Shown: positions 36,002 through 45,537, numbered from the stretch's first letter. The stretch is DNA of 64,000 bases from Sphingobacterium chuzhouense (GCF_014692525.1 NZ_JACNYL010000004.1:280205-344204), one strand, 5' to 3'. Made by a program: numbers and translations. Notes: generated by a model not told the origin, from the sequence alone.

Positions 36002-39000
36002 AATAAAAATAACCGTATTGACCCTAACAGCATTTTTTTTTGTTGGTATTTTTATACTCGGGTTTAAACGTTCAGGAGATGATGTCCGTGATGATTTTAC
36101 ATATTTCATGGACCAATTTGCCTCTCCAGATACGGAATATGGTTCTACTCCTTTTTTTGTCTGGAACACCAAAGTCACGAGGAACGATATCGATTCCATG
36201 TTGGTATCATTTAAAAAGAATGCATTCGGGGGAGTCTTTATTCATGCGAGAGCCGGTTTAATTACAGAGTATCTATCAGAAGAATGGTATGAACTCTGTG
36301 AATATACGGTTAAGAAAGGAAAAGAGTTGGATTTGAATATCTGGTTATATGACGAAAACTCCTATCCTTCAGGGTTTGCAGGAGGTCATGTGCAGGATCA
36401 AATGCCTGAATCCTATAATCAAGGACAAATGCTTAATATGGTTAAAACGACAAAGTTGCCTGAGAACGTAGGTAGTTTCTTTATTTGTTTGAAAGAAGAG
36501 AATGGCGTGTTTAGGGATATAACCGATCATCTCGATAATGAAAAGGATAGCATAGGTCTTTATTATCTTTTCAACAAACAATATAATCCAGCAAATCCTT
36601 TCTATGGAGGTTTTCCCTATGTAGACCTATTAGTTGAAGGGGTGACGGGAAAATTCCTTGAGATAGCGGTAGATGGGTATGAGGAAAATCTCGGAAAGGA
36701 ATTTGGGAAAACGGTGCCTGGTATTTTCAGTGACGAAATGACTTTGAGAGCAATGAAAGGAGAGAGCATCAGATGGACACCTGAGCTGTTTCGGGTATTT
36801 GAGAATAGATGGGGGTATGACCTATCGGTAAATCTACCCTGTCTTTTTGAAAATGTGGGCAATTGGAGAAAAGTGAGACATAATTATTTCCAAACGCTCT
36901 TGGATATGTTAATAGATAGATGGGCAAAACCATATTCTCTACACGTAGAGAAGAAAGGCTTGGCATCGGTCTGTAATTATTTTGAGCATACGTGGCCCAG
37001 TCCCTATAATATTCCTGATAACATGGCAATGTATGCCTGGCACCATATACCAGGGATAGATATGTTGTTTAATGAATATAATGAGAAGGGAGTAGGGAGC
37101 GGAAGGGAAACCCAATTTGGGAATATCCGGGCGGTAAAGGAGGCTGTAAGCGTAGCTAACCAATTGAATAAAAAACGAGTGCTTTCAGAGTCTTACGGAG
37201 GGGCAGGTTGGGATATGACATTTAAAGATATGAAACGTCTCGGAGATTGGGAGTATGCTCTAGGTATAAATTTTTTATGCCAGCATATGTCTATGATGAG
37301 TATACATGGCTCTAGGAAAACCGATTATCCCGGGAGTTTTTCCTATCAGAATCCTTGGTATCCATACTATGGAGAATTGAATAGCTACTATGCCAGGTTG
37401 TCTTTCGCACTTTCACAGGGAAAGCAAATAAATGACGTACTTGTTTTACAACCTACAACTTCCGCTTGGATGTATGCAGTACCTCCTCCGACTGCTTTTA
37501 GCGAACCTAATGATGAAATGATGAAAATAGGAGAGAAATTCGTATCGTTCGTGAAGACATTGGAAAAAAATCAGGCAGAATATGATATTGGATCGGAAAA
37601 TATAATTAAAGATCACGGTTCGGTAACGGATAATAAATTTATCGTTGGTCAAAGGACTTATACTACTGTCGTAATTCCTCCAGGCATGGAAAACATAGAT
37701 TATGCTACGCTTAAACTGCTAGAAAAATACATTTCAAACAATGGTAAGCTATTACAATTCGATGACCTGAAATACGTTGATGGCGAGAAGGATGATGAAC
37801 TCAAGCATTTCAATTTGGCAAAGGGAACGAAGAGATTGTCATCATATGGGAAAGATGTAATTCATAAACATTTCTTAGGACCTTATCCGGCTATTTCATT
37901 ACAGTCTGATACAGCAAACGGAAATCTATATCACCATCGGAGGATATTAAATAGTGGACAATTGATTTTCTTGACTAATGCGGATATGCAAGATTCGGCT
38001 AATGGGAAAATTAAACTACAAAATCAAGATGTACTGTTGCTCGATCCGTTTACCGGTAAAGTTTGGGATTACCCGGAATATCGTGACGAAGATGGTAAGT
38101 ATATTAATTTTGATATACCGCCTGCGGGTAGTCTTCTATTGTTTATTTCCGATAAAAAGAGGAGTGAATATTTACAATGGAATGAACCCCGCCTAGAGCA
38201 AAAACTGAAAAGTGAAACTGCATTAAATATACAAAGAACAATGAGGAATGTCCTTCCTATTGATTTTTGTGACTTATATATAGGCGATGAAATACTAAAA
38301 GATCAATTCTTTTTTAATGCAGCAGACAGCGTATATAAGTTTCATGGATTTAAGAAAGGTAATCCTTGGGATCATACTGTTCAATTCAAGCGAAAGACGT
38401 TAGACCGTGATACATTCGAAAGGGGATCGGGATTTGAAGCCGTATATAATTTCAACATAGCTCTAGGCACTGATTTGGAAAACCTAAAGGCGGTAGTAGA
38501 ACAGGCGCACTTATATGAAAACATCTTGGTGAATGGGATCGCATTAAAACCAGAACCTGGAAAATGGTGGCTAGATAAGAATTTTGCTGTTATCGATATC
38601 GGCCAACATATAAAGGAAGGAATAAATAGCCTAAAAATCATAGCTAATCCGATGAAAGTACTTGCTGAGATACAACCTATTTATATTCTTGGAGATTTTA
38701 ATGTATTACCTGCTGAAAAAGGATGGATACTATCTTCAGCCACTCCCCTTGATCTGGGAAGCTGGAAATCACAAGGAATGCCCATGTATGCAGAAGGTGT
38801 AACATATACAAAAAAATATAAGATTTCATCAGATAAAAAATACCTACTTAAATTATATGAATGGAAGGGGACAATAGCTATTGTGATAATCAATGGCAAA
38901 GAGATCGGAACCATTGGATATCCTCCATATATGTTAGATATTTCCCCTTTCCTCCGCAATGGTGAAAATAGGATTGCTGTTAAAGTTATCGGCAGTTTAA

Positions 39001-39158
39001 GAAATCTATTGGGGCCGCATCACAACAATCCCCCATCGGGGTACGCAGCTCCTGCGTTATTCAGAAAGACGAATGGTTATTACCCTTCAGGAGAAGGATA
39101 TGCTACACTTGATTATGGTTTAATGGAAGATTTTGACCTTTTTATTTATAACAACTAA
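35988..39158 (+). CDS. GH106-like glycosidase (alpha-L-rhamnosidase related)
   Basis: 1056 residues with an N-terminal membrane/signal segment (VLTLTAFFFVGIFILGF). The conserved start of the catalytic part reads FGGVFIHARAGL ... YLSEEWYELCEYTV ... NIWLYDENSYPSGFAGG, a pattern of large GH106-like proteins. Later segments are NYFEHTWPSPY, SESYGGAGWDMTFKDMKR and the C-terminal beta-sandwich (ITINGKEIG-like, ending in DLFIYNN). GH106 enzymes cut alpha-L-rhamnosides; many relatives have no proven activity, so the sugar is uncertain. It overlaps the oxidoreductase gene by 14 bp. Confidence 0.8.
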   Translation: MDRNKIKITVLTLTAFFFVGIFILGFKRSGDDVRDDFTYFMDQFASPDTEYGSTPFFVWNTKVTRNDIDSMLVSFKKNAFGGVFIHARAGLITEYLSEEWYELCEYTVKKGKELDLNIWLYDENSYPSGFAGGHVQDQMPESYNQGQMLNMVKTTKLPENVGSFFICLKEENGVFRDITDHLDNEKDSIGLYYLFNKQYNPANPFYGGFPYVDLLVEGVTGKFLEIAVDGYEENLGKEFGKTVPGIFSDEMTLRAMKGESIRWTPELFRVFENRWGYDLSVNLPCLFENVGNWRKVRHNYFQTLLDMLIDRWAKPYSLHVEKKGLASVCNYFEHTWPSPYNIPDNMAMYAWHHIPGIDMLFNEYNEKGVGSGRETQFGNIRAVKEAVSVANQLNKKRVLSESYGGAGWDMTFKDMKRLGDWEYALGINFLCQHMSMMSIHGSRKTDYPGSFSYQNPWYPYYGELNSYYARLSFALSQGKQINDVLVLQPTTSAWMYAVPPPTAFSEPNDEMMKIGEKFVSFVKTLEKNQAEYDIGSENIIKDHGSVTDNKFIVGQRTYTTVVIPPGMENIDYATLKLLEKYISNNGKLLQFDDLKYVDGEKDDELKHFNLAKGTKRLSSYGKDVIHKHFLGPYPAISLQSDTANGNLYHHRRILNSGQLIFLTNADMQDSANGKIKLQNQDVLLLDPFTGKVWDYPEYRDEDGKYINFDIPPAGSLLLFISDKKRSEYLQWNEPRLEQKLKSETALNIQRTMRNVLPIDFCDLYIGDEILKDQFFFNAADSVYKFHGFKKGNPWDHTVQFKRKTLDRDTFERGSGFEAVYNFNIALGTDLENLKAVVEQAHLYENILVNGIALKPEPGKWWLDKNFAVIDIGQHIKEGINSLKIIANPMKVLAEIQPIYILGDFNVLPAEKGWILSSATPLDLGSWKSQGMPMYAEGVTYTKKYKISSDKKYLLKLYEWKGTIAIVIINGKEIGTIGYPPYMLDISPFLRNGENRIAVKVIGSLRNLLGPHHNNPPSGYAAPALFRKTNGYYPSGEGYATLDYGLMEDFDLFIYNN

Positions 39159-39162
39159 AAAC

Positions 39163-40110
39163 ATGAATAAAATAAAAAATAACAAGAGATTGATATTGGC
39201 GTTTTTTCTGGTCCTTTCAATAGACGGACTTTTGATGTCTTGTTCCATACTGAATAATCAAAAGTCAATGGAACCTGCAGAATTTCCAGCCTTTGATGCA
39301 GAGAGCCATCGCGGAGGCAGGGGAGTGATGCCGGAAAATACTATTCCTTCAATGCTTTATAGCTTATCTCTGGACGAAATAACAACACTCGAGATGGATG
39401 TGAAAGTAACTGCTGATAGAAAATTGATCTTAAGCCATGACGACTACCTAAATCCATGGATTACAACTAAACCAACTGGAGAGGTACTCACAGAAGAAGA
39501 AAAGAAAGAATATGTTTTTATGCAGATGAATTATGAGGAGATAAAAAAATTTGATGTGGGATCAAAAGCCCATCATCTTTTTCCAGAGCAGCGTAAAATA
39601 GAAGTCTCTATTCCACTATTGGAAGATGTTATTGATTCTGTACAACATTTTATTAAGAAAGAAGGCAGGAAGCAAGTTTTTTATAATATAGAAACTAAAT
39701 CTTCTGAGGAGGGTGATCATCGATATAATCCTATTCCCGAAGAATTTGTGAAGTTACTGATGGAAGTTGTTGAAAAAAAAGATATTACGCCCTACGTGAT
39801 AGTGCAGTCGGCGGATGTACGTACGCTACGCGTCCTAAGAGAAAAATATCCAAACATTAGAACTTCCTATTTGGTAGGTGCAAGGAGAAAAGACTTTACA
39901 GTGGAAGAAGATTTGGACGTGCTTGGTTTCCAGCCCGATATATATAGCCCTAATTTCAAATATATAACACGGGAAGATGTAGAAAAATGTCAAAAGATGG
40001 GAATGAAAGTTGTTGTCTGGACGCCCAATACGAAAAAAGAGATTGAAGAATTGAAAGCTATGGGGGTAGACGGCATCATAACCGATTATCCAGAGTTGCT
40101 GTTGGATTAA
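39163..40110 (+). CDS. Glycerophosphodiester phosphodiesterase lipoprotein
   Basis: 315 residues from ATG 39163; the frame is open further upstream but only inside the previous gene. Lipobox Cys27 (GLLMSCSIL). The TIM-barrel GDPD motifs are visible: SHRGGRGVMPENT (catalytic His, Arg), LEMDVKVTADRKLILSHD (Glu, Asp metal ligands, second His), NIETK and the C-terminal VVVWTPNTK ... MGVDGIITDYP. It should split glycerophosphodiesters to sn-glycerol 3-phosphate and an alcohol. In this operon it suggests a phosphodiester-bearing substrate. 4 bp from the previous stop. Confidence 0.95.
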   Translation: MNKIKNNKRLILAFFLVLSIDGLLMSCSILNNQKSMEPAEFPAFDAESHRGGRGVMPENTIPSMLYSLSLDEITTLEMDVKVTADRKLILSHDDYLNPWITTKPTGEVLTEEEKKEYVFMQMNYEEIKKFDVGSKAHHLFPEQRKIEVSIPLLEDVIDSVQHFIKKEGRKQVFYNIETKSSEEGDHRYNPIPEEFVKLLMEVVEKKDITPYVIVQSADVRTLRVLREKYPNIRTSYLVGARRKDFTVEEDLDVLGFQPDIYSPNFKYITREDVEKCQKMGMKVVVWTPNTKKEIEELKAMGVDGIITDYPELLLD

Positions 40111-40143
40111 TCGTCGGATACATATATGAAAAATTGATTTATT

Positions 40144-41361
40144 ATGTGTTGGATAAAGAAAAAAAATAGGAGTAAACTGTTATTGCTGTTATGGATAGGA
40201 CTGAATTTAATATATATCCCTGATGCTATAGCAAATAAAATAGACCCCATCAAGATCTCCCTAATAGGCTATACCCATGCGATGCATATAGAGTTGGAAA
40301 ATGTGCGGTATGCCAATAAATATGAAATTCGATATAGTGCGGATAGTCTGATGCAAAATGCGGTTCATCAAAAGGTAGTCACAACCGAAATAGAGATTAC
40401 GGATCTGAAAGCCAATACACGCTATTATGTGCAGGCACGGGTACAATTAAAAGGAGAATGGTCAGCGTGGTCTGGTATAGCGCACTGTCAAACAGCGCTT
40501 TTCACGACAACTGTTGGTACCTATAATATTTTAAGCGCGCAATATGATCATGTATTCCCTAACAATCCATGGGAAGAGCGAAAGGAATCGATGAAGGCTA
40601 CTATTTTACAAGATAATAATTTTCCAGATATCTTGGGGATTCAGGAAGGAATGGTGAAAGATCAAGTGTTGGCACTAACGGAATTGTTGGAAAATCATTA
40701 TACGGGTCATATCTCACATAGAGATATTTCACCTAGAGCTATATTTTGGAAACCAACAAAATACGATTTGTTAGAATTTAATGACGACATAGAAGTACTA
40801 GACAAAGACATCAAAGGATATTCCACAACCCGATATGTGACGTATGTACGGTTGAAAGAAAAAACAACTAAAAAGGAGTTATTGGTTATCAACTTACATG
40901 CACCATCGAGTTATAGTGGAAATAAAGAAATGATACGAAATAAGTTAGCATTGAATATTGCAGAAAAAGCAAAAGAACTTTCAAAGAAAGCGAATAGCGC
41001 ACCCGTATTTATATTGGGAGATTTTAATGCGTTGGCGCATACTTCAGACAGTAAGAACGAAACAGCTCCTATGATCATGGTAAAAAATGGTTTTGTTGAT
41101 ACGTATGATGTGAGTTCTCAAAAGACGAATGCCTATTACGGGACACATGACCGGATTACAACGGGTAAAGCGACTTCTGGAAGAAATGATACAAATTGTA
41201 GTAAACGTATTGATTACATTTTCGGATATCCAAAGAATCGAATGACCGTCTCAGATTACCGGATTATTATTGACTTTGAAGATGGCTCGCATACCTTGCT
41301 AAAAAGGCCGATACCCTCCGACCATCGTCCGGTAACATCAAAAATTCACTTATATTATTAG
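40144..41361 (+). CDS. Fn3-endonuclease/exonuclease/phosphatase-family exported protein (paralogue 2)
   Basis: 405 residues. Signal peptide (LLLLWIGLNLIYIPDAIA) without a lipobox Cys, so it may be soluble in the periplasm, unlike the lipoprotein paralogue at 28125. Fn3 domain at about 40-120, then an EEP domain with TYNIL, GIQEGM (Glu), LGDFNAL and SDHRPV. It shares domain order, the two-domain boundary and many local motifs with paralogue 1, evidence for duplication within the operon. The substrate is unknown. Confidence 0.9.
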   Translation: MCWIKKKNRSKLLLLLWIGLNLIYIPDAIANKIDPIKISLIGYTHAMHIELENVRYANKYEIRYSADSLMQNAVHQKVVTTEIEITDLKANTRYYVQARVQLKGEWSAWSGIAHCQTALFTTTVGTYNILSAQYDHVFPNNPWEERKESMKATILQDNNFPDILGIQEGMVKDQVLALTELLENHYTGHISHRDISPRAIFWKPTKYDLLEFNDDIEVLDKDIKGYSTTRYVTYVRLKEKTTKKELLVINLHAPSSYSGNKEMIRNKLALNIAEKAKELSKKANSAPVFILGDFNALAHTSDSKNETAPMIMVKNGFVDTYDVSSQKTNAYYGTHDRITTGKATSGRNDTNCSKRIDYIFGYPKNRMTVSDYRIIIDFEDGSHTLLKRPIPSDHRPVTSKIHLYY

Positions 41362-41398
41362 TTCATACAGTTATATCACCATATTATAATTCAGATAA

Positions 41399-43816
41399 AT
41401 GAAGATACAAGAAGGATTTGTAGCAGCAGGGAGATTACCAAAGACAGAAACACACCGCACGGAACTTGCCATCGTTGGCGGTGGACTCTCCGGTGTATGT
41501 ACGGCGATCACAGCCGCACGTAAGGGCGTCAAGGTAACCTTGGTGCAGGATAGGCCGGTTTTGGGAGGGAACTCTTCCAGTGAGGTGCGTTTATGGATAT
41601 TAGGGGCGACTTCCCATCTCGGTAACAACAACCGATGGAGCCGTGAAGGTGGTGTAATAGATGAAATATTGGTGGAGAACACCTATATCAACAAAGAGGG
41701 GAACCCCTTGATATTCGACGCTATCCTGTTGGATAAGGTAAAGGCTGAACCGAACATTACGCTGCTGTTAAATACAGCGGTGTATGAAGTTCACAAGACG
41801 GATGACAATACCATCGGTTCGGTAACAGGGTTCTGCAGCCAGAACTCGACGGAATATGTTATCCATGCCCCGTTGTTCTGTGATGCCTCCGGCGATGGTA
41901 TCGTGGGCTTTCTTTCGGGGGCAGCCTTCCGGATGGGTGCGGAGAGGAAAGAGGAATTCGGGGAGAAATTTGCACCGACCGAGGAATACGGGGAACTGCT
42001 GGGACATAGCATGTATTTCTATACAAAAGATACCGGACGTCCGGTGAAATATAAAGCACCCGGATTTGCCCTGGATGTTGCCAGGGAGATTCCGAAATTT
42101 CGGAAGTTCAATGCGAAGGAGCACGGGTGCCAGCTGTGGTGGCTGGAGCATGGAGGGCGGATGGACACTGTCCACGATACGGAGAATATCAAATGGGACC
42201 TTTGGAAAGTGATCTATGGAGCGTGGGACTATGTCAAGAACTCGGGCAATTTTCCGGAAGCGGAGACGATGACGTTGGAATGGGTCGGTACGATCCCGGG
42301 CAAGCGTGAGAGCCGCCGTTTTGAGGGGGATTATATGCTGCGTCAGCAGGACATTGTCGAGCAGCGTGAGCATGACGATGCGGTGGCTTACGGCGGATGG
42401 TCGATCGACCTGCATCCTGCCGACGGTGTTTTCAGCGAGAAACCGGGCTGTAATCAATGGCACGCCAAAGGTGTTTACCAGATTCCTTACCGTTGCCTTT
42501 ACAGTAAGAACATTAACAATCTATTCTTGGGAGGTCGGCTTATCAGTGCCACGCACGTTGCTTTTGCATCTACACGTGTCATGGCTACGGCGGCACACAT
42601 CGGGCAGGTGATCGGTATGGCGGCCTATATCGCTAAAGAAAAAGGAGTGGAAGTAGGGGAATTGGCGGAAGTTGAACATCATGAGTCACGGATTACGAAT
42701 TACGAATCACGAAACACGAACCCCGAAGGGCTCATCGAAGATAATCACGAGTTACGAGTTACGAGTCACGAGCAACAGTACCTCAATCCTCGCGATATTT
42801 TGACAGAAGGCTTTTTACCCGACCTGCAACACGAACTGCTTAAAGCCGGGCAACATATTCCCAAATTTTCATTACAAGATGAAGAAGACCTTATACAACA
42901 GGCGAAGCTTAGTGCTTCGAGCAGTTTTGAACTGGGGAAATTGACCGCAGACTTTGCCCTGCCGATAGAGACGGCAGTGGCACAGATGCTGCCGTTGGAA
43001 GCAGGGAAAGTGCCGGATATTACAGTAGAGGTTGATGCAAGCGAGGACACGGAATTGCAGGTGGAGCTGCGGGTAAGCAGCCGAACAGGAAATTATACAC
43101 CGGATGTGACATTGGAAACGAAATCTATTCCACTGGAGAAAGGTCGAAGAACAGTCAAGCTATCTTTTTCGGCTGCGATGCCGGAGCGCGCTTATGCATT
43201 TGTGACTTTTCTTGAAAATGCTGCGGTATCATTGTATCGTACAAATACGCGCATTACCGGCGTACTTACGGCGTTCAACCTCATCAATAAAGCGGTATCC
43301 AATTTTGGAAAACAAACGCCGCCGGAAGATATCGGTATGGAAGCGTTTGAGTTCTGGTGTCCACAACGTAGACCGGATGGGCACAACTTGGCATTACTGG
43401 TAGAACCGGCCTTACGGCCATTTGGGGTCGAGCAGATCAAGACGGGTGTATATCGCCCGACAACTGCACCTAACGCATGGGTGGCTTCGCTGGAAGATAC
43501 AACACCTCAATTAAAAATAAACTGGGAAGCACCACAGAAAATCCGTTATATAGACTTATTTTTCGACACGGATTACGACCATCCTATGGAAAGTGTGCTG
43601 ATGGGGCATCCCGAAGATGTGATGCCATTCTGTGTACGGAATTATAAAATAGTGGATGACAAAGGACATATTGTTTTTGAAAAAGAGGGTAATTATCAAA
43701 GTATGAATCGAATTGTATTAGATCAGCCTATTATAGCAAGCGCATTGACCATCGTGCTGGAGCGTCCTTCGGACAATGTCCCGGCTTCCTTATTTTCTGT
43801 TCGTTGTTATAGTTAA
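41399..43816 (+). CDS. FAD-dependent oxidoreductase without signal peptide (paralogue of 34094), interrupted by 7-bp repeat segment
   Basis: 805 residues. No signal peptide; the Rossmann fold begins almost at once (IVGGGLSGVCTAITAARKG), so the enzyme should be cytoplasmic. GTIPGKRESRRFEGDYMLRQ and NSSSEVRLWILGATS match the Tat-exported paralogue. Between ~425 and ~460 lies a low-complexity Ser/Asn/Arg-rich segment coded by two runs of 7-bp DNA repeats. Middle region ~460-640 has a beta-rich segment absent from the paralogue; the C-terminus (~680-805) is again discoidin-like. The gene looks more GC-rich than its neighbours, which may point to separate origin. Symporter gene follows by 7 bp. 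Confidence 0.83.
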   Translation: MKIQEGFVAAGRLPKTETHRTELAIVGGGLSGVCTAITAARKGVKVTLVQDRPVLGGNSSSEVRLWILGATSHLGNNNRWSREGGVIDEILVENTYINKEGNPLIFDAILLDKVKAEPNITLLLNTAVYEVHKTDDNTIGSVTGFCSQNSTEYVIHAPLFCDASGDGIVGFLSGAAFRMGAERKEEFGEKFAPTEEYGELLGHSMYFYTKDTGRPVKYKAPGFALDVAREIPKFRKFNAKEHGCQLWWLEHGGRMDTVHDTENIKWDLWKVIYGAWDYVKNSGNFPEAETMTLEWVGTIPGKRESRRFEGDYMLRQQDIVEQREHDDAVAYGGWSIDLHPADGVFSEKPGCNQWHAKGVYQIPYRCLYSKNINNLFLGGRLISATHVAFASTRVMATAAHIGQVIGMAAYIAKEKGVEVGELAEVEHHESRITNYESRNTNPEGLIEDNHELRVTSHEQQYLNPRDILTEGFLPDLQHELLKAGQHIPKFSLQDEEDLIQQAKLSASSSFELGKLTADFALPIETAVAQMLPLEAGKVPDITVEVDASEDTELQVELRVSSRTGNYTPDVTLETKSIPLEKGRRTVKLSFSAAMPERAYAFVTFLENAAVSLYRTNTRITGVLTAFNLINKAVSNFGKQTPPEDIGMEAFEFWCPQRRPDGHNLALLVEPALRPFGVEQIKTGVYRPTTAPNAWVASLEDTTPQLKINWEAPQKIRYIDLFFDTDYDHPMESVLMGHPEDVMPFCVRNYKIVDDKGHIVFEKEGNYQSMNRIVLDQPIIASALTIVLERPSDNVPASLFSVRCYS
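42683..42776 (+). repeat. Two runs of a 7-bp repeat inside a coding region
   Basis: Run 1 (42683-42724) reads in 7-bp steps GAGTCAC, GGATTAC, GAATTAC, GAATCAC, GAAACAC, GAACCCC. Run 2 (42742-42776) reads TAATCAC, GAGTTAC, GAGTTAC, GAGTCAC, GAGCAAC. They are variants of one GARTYAC unit and keep the reading frame of the oxidoreductase open. Similar heptads occur between genes in Bacteroidota genomes, to my knowledge. Confidence 0.85.
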
Positions 43817-43823
43817 GAGAAAG

Positions 43824-45506
43824 ATGGATATTTTAGATTATATTATTATGCTGCTGTTTACAGGCGTTGTCATAGCAGCAGGTCTGTCTTTCGGAAAAAC
43901 GGGTAGTTCCATGAAGTCGTATTTTGCGGCGGGTGGAGCAGTTCCTTGGCGAATCAGTGGCTTGTCCCTGTTTATGAGCTTTTTCTCGGCCGGTACATTC
44001 GTTGTGTGGGGATCCATTGCTTATCAACATGGTTTTGTAGCGATTGCTATTCAAATGACTATGTGTCTGGGAGGTCTCGCGGTCGGTATGTTTATTGCAC
44101 CTGCCTGGCAGAAATCCCGTGCGCTGACAGCGGCGGAGTTTGTATCCCGCCGGCTGGGCATTAGTGTGCAGAAATTCTACAGCTACTTGATCTTGCTCAT
44201 TTCTTTGATGTATACGGGTGCTTTCCTTTATCCAGTAGCAAAAATCATCAATGTTTCCACTGGTTTCTCGATTGAGGCTTGTATTCTGGTACTGGGGATT
44301 CTTATCATCTTGTATACTGTTGTGGGCGGACTTTGGGGCGTCATGATAACGGATGTTGTTCAATTTATTGTACTGACGGCTGCGGTTATTATTGTTGTTC
44401 CATTGGCCTTTGACCGCATAGGTGGTGTGGGAGAATTGTTTACAAATGCACCTCCGGACTTTTTCCACATCGTGAACGAGGAATATTCTTGGCTTTTCCT
44501 ATTAGCATTTGCTATTTATAATGGGATATTCATCGGCGGAAACTGGGCTTACGTACAACGTTATACAACGGTGGATAGCCCGAAATCGGTCAGTAAAGTG
44601 GGATACTTATTTGCCGGTCTTTATCTTATTAGCCCCTTTATCTGGATGTTGCCTCCGATGATTTACAGAATTGTCAATCCCGAGTTATCTGGATTAGAGA
44701 ATGAAGGGGCATACTTAATGATGTGTAAGGAAGTGCTCCCGAAGGGGCTTATCGGACTCATGTTGGGTGGTATGGTATTCGCTACGGCAAGTTCGGTGAA
44801 CACGACGCTAAACCTTGCGGCTGCGGTATTTACGAACGATTTGTACAAATCTGTCCGTCCGCAGACCAAACCGAAACAGTTGATGTTTGTTGCGAAGACC
44901 GCCGTTATCGTATTTGGCATTATAACAATTTTGGTAGCTCTAATGGTTCCATCAGCAGGCGGTATCGTAGAGATTGTATTGAGTGTAGGCGCAGTAACGG
45001 GCTGTTCGCTGTATGGTCCACCGATATGGGCATTATTCTCCAAGTACCATACGGGGCGTTCTATTCTTTGGTGTACTATTTTAGGATTGGCAATCAATGT
45101 ATACTTTAAATTTTTACATCCGCTGTTGACCGGCATTTCATTAAGTAGGGCAGAAGAGATGTTAGCCGGTGCTATAATTCCTTTTGCATTGTTGGCCGGA
45201 TATGAGTTATGGGCAAGGAGCCGGAAGGAAATTGCTCGTGATTACATACATTATAAGCAACAACAACGTATCGCAAGCCAACTGGAGGAAGAGGAGGAAG
45301 AGGAACAGAGTAGTGAAGAACAAAACCGTTACGGATTAAAAGTCTTAGCGCGTACAATGGCTATTACATCATTAATCTTTATTGTGTTGGCGCTTATTGC
45401 AGATCATAAGGCATTGTGGATTACCTTATCAATTGGTATTATCGTCGGCCTCGGAGCGCTGTCGATTTTTCGGTATACAAATAAAAAAGTAAAGGCAGAT
45501 GTGTAG
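43824..45506 (+). CDS. Sodium:solute symporter (SSS family)
   Basis: 560 residues from ATG 43824, 7 bp after the previous stop with a purine-rich stretch before it. About 13-14 hydrophobic helices. Early TRYFAGGAVP-like region (SYFAAGGAVPWRISGLSLFMSFFSAGTFV) and the sodium-site region fit SSS transporters of sugars, amino acids or organic acids. An unusual cytoplasmic loop near residue 490 carries seven consecutive Glu with Gln/Ser. As the last operon gene it probably brings the released monosaccharide or polyol into the cell, near the cytoplasmic oxidoreductase. Its stop codon lies in the loop of the terminator. Confidence 0.93.
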   Translation: MDILDYIIMLLFTGVVIAAGLSFGKTGSSMKSYFAAGGAVPWRISGLSLFMSFFSAGTFVVWGSIAYQHGFVAIAIQMTMCLGGLAVGMFIAPAWQKSRALTAAEFVSRRLGISVQKFYSYLILLISLMYTGAFLYPVAKIINVSTGFSIEACILVLGILIILYTVVGGLWGVMITDVVQFIVLTAAVIIVVPLAFDRIGGVGELFTNAPPDFFHIVNEEYSWLFLLAFAIYNGIFIGGNWAYVQRYTTVDSPKSVSKVGYLFAGLYLISPFIWMLPPMIYRIVNPELSGLENEGAYLMMCKEVLPKGLIGLMLGGMVFATASSVNTTLNLAAAVFTNDLYKSVRPQTKPKQLMFVAKTAVIVFGIITILVALMVPSAGGIVEIVLSVGAVTGCSLYGPPIWALFSKYHTGRSILWCTILGLAINVYFKFLHPLLTGISLSRAEEMLAGAIIPFALLAGYELWARSRKEIARDYIHYKQQQRIASQLEEEEEEEQSSEEQNRYGLKVLARTMAITSLIFIVLALIADHKALWITLSIGIIVGLGALSIFRYTNKKVKADV

Positions 45507-45523
45507 TCTGCCTTTACTTTTTT
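45483..45523. terminator. Terminator closing the susC operon, bidirectional
   Basis: A 17-bp stem (AAAAAAGTAAAGGCAGA with its complement) and a 7-nt loop. The symporter stop codon TAG (45504-45506) sits in the loop, so the stem starts inside the coding region. T-run on the plus strand and A-run on the other side, serving also the convergent lipoprotein gene at 45538. Confidence 0.92.
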
Positions 45524-45537
45524 ATTGATTTTAATTC

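Noticed and set aside
41768..42463. 231-residue ORF on the minus strand
   Set aside because: Lies wholly inside the well-supported FAD oxidoreductase gene, in antisense; composition is that of a GC-rich shadow frame with no motif.
43833..44468. 211-residue ORF on the minus strand
   Set aside because: Antisense to the symporter gene; rich in His, Asn and Gln without structure.
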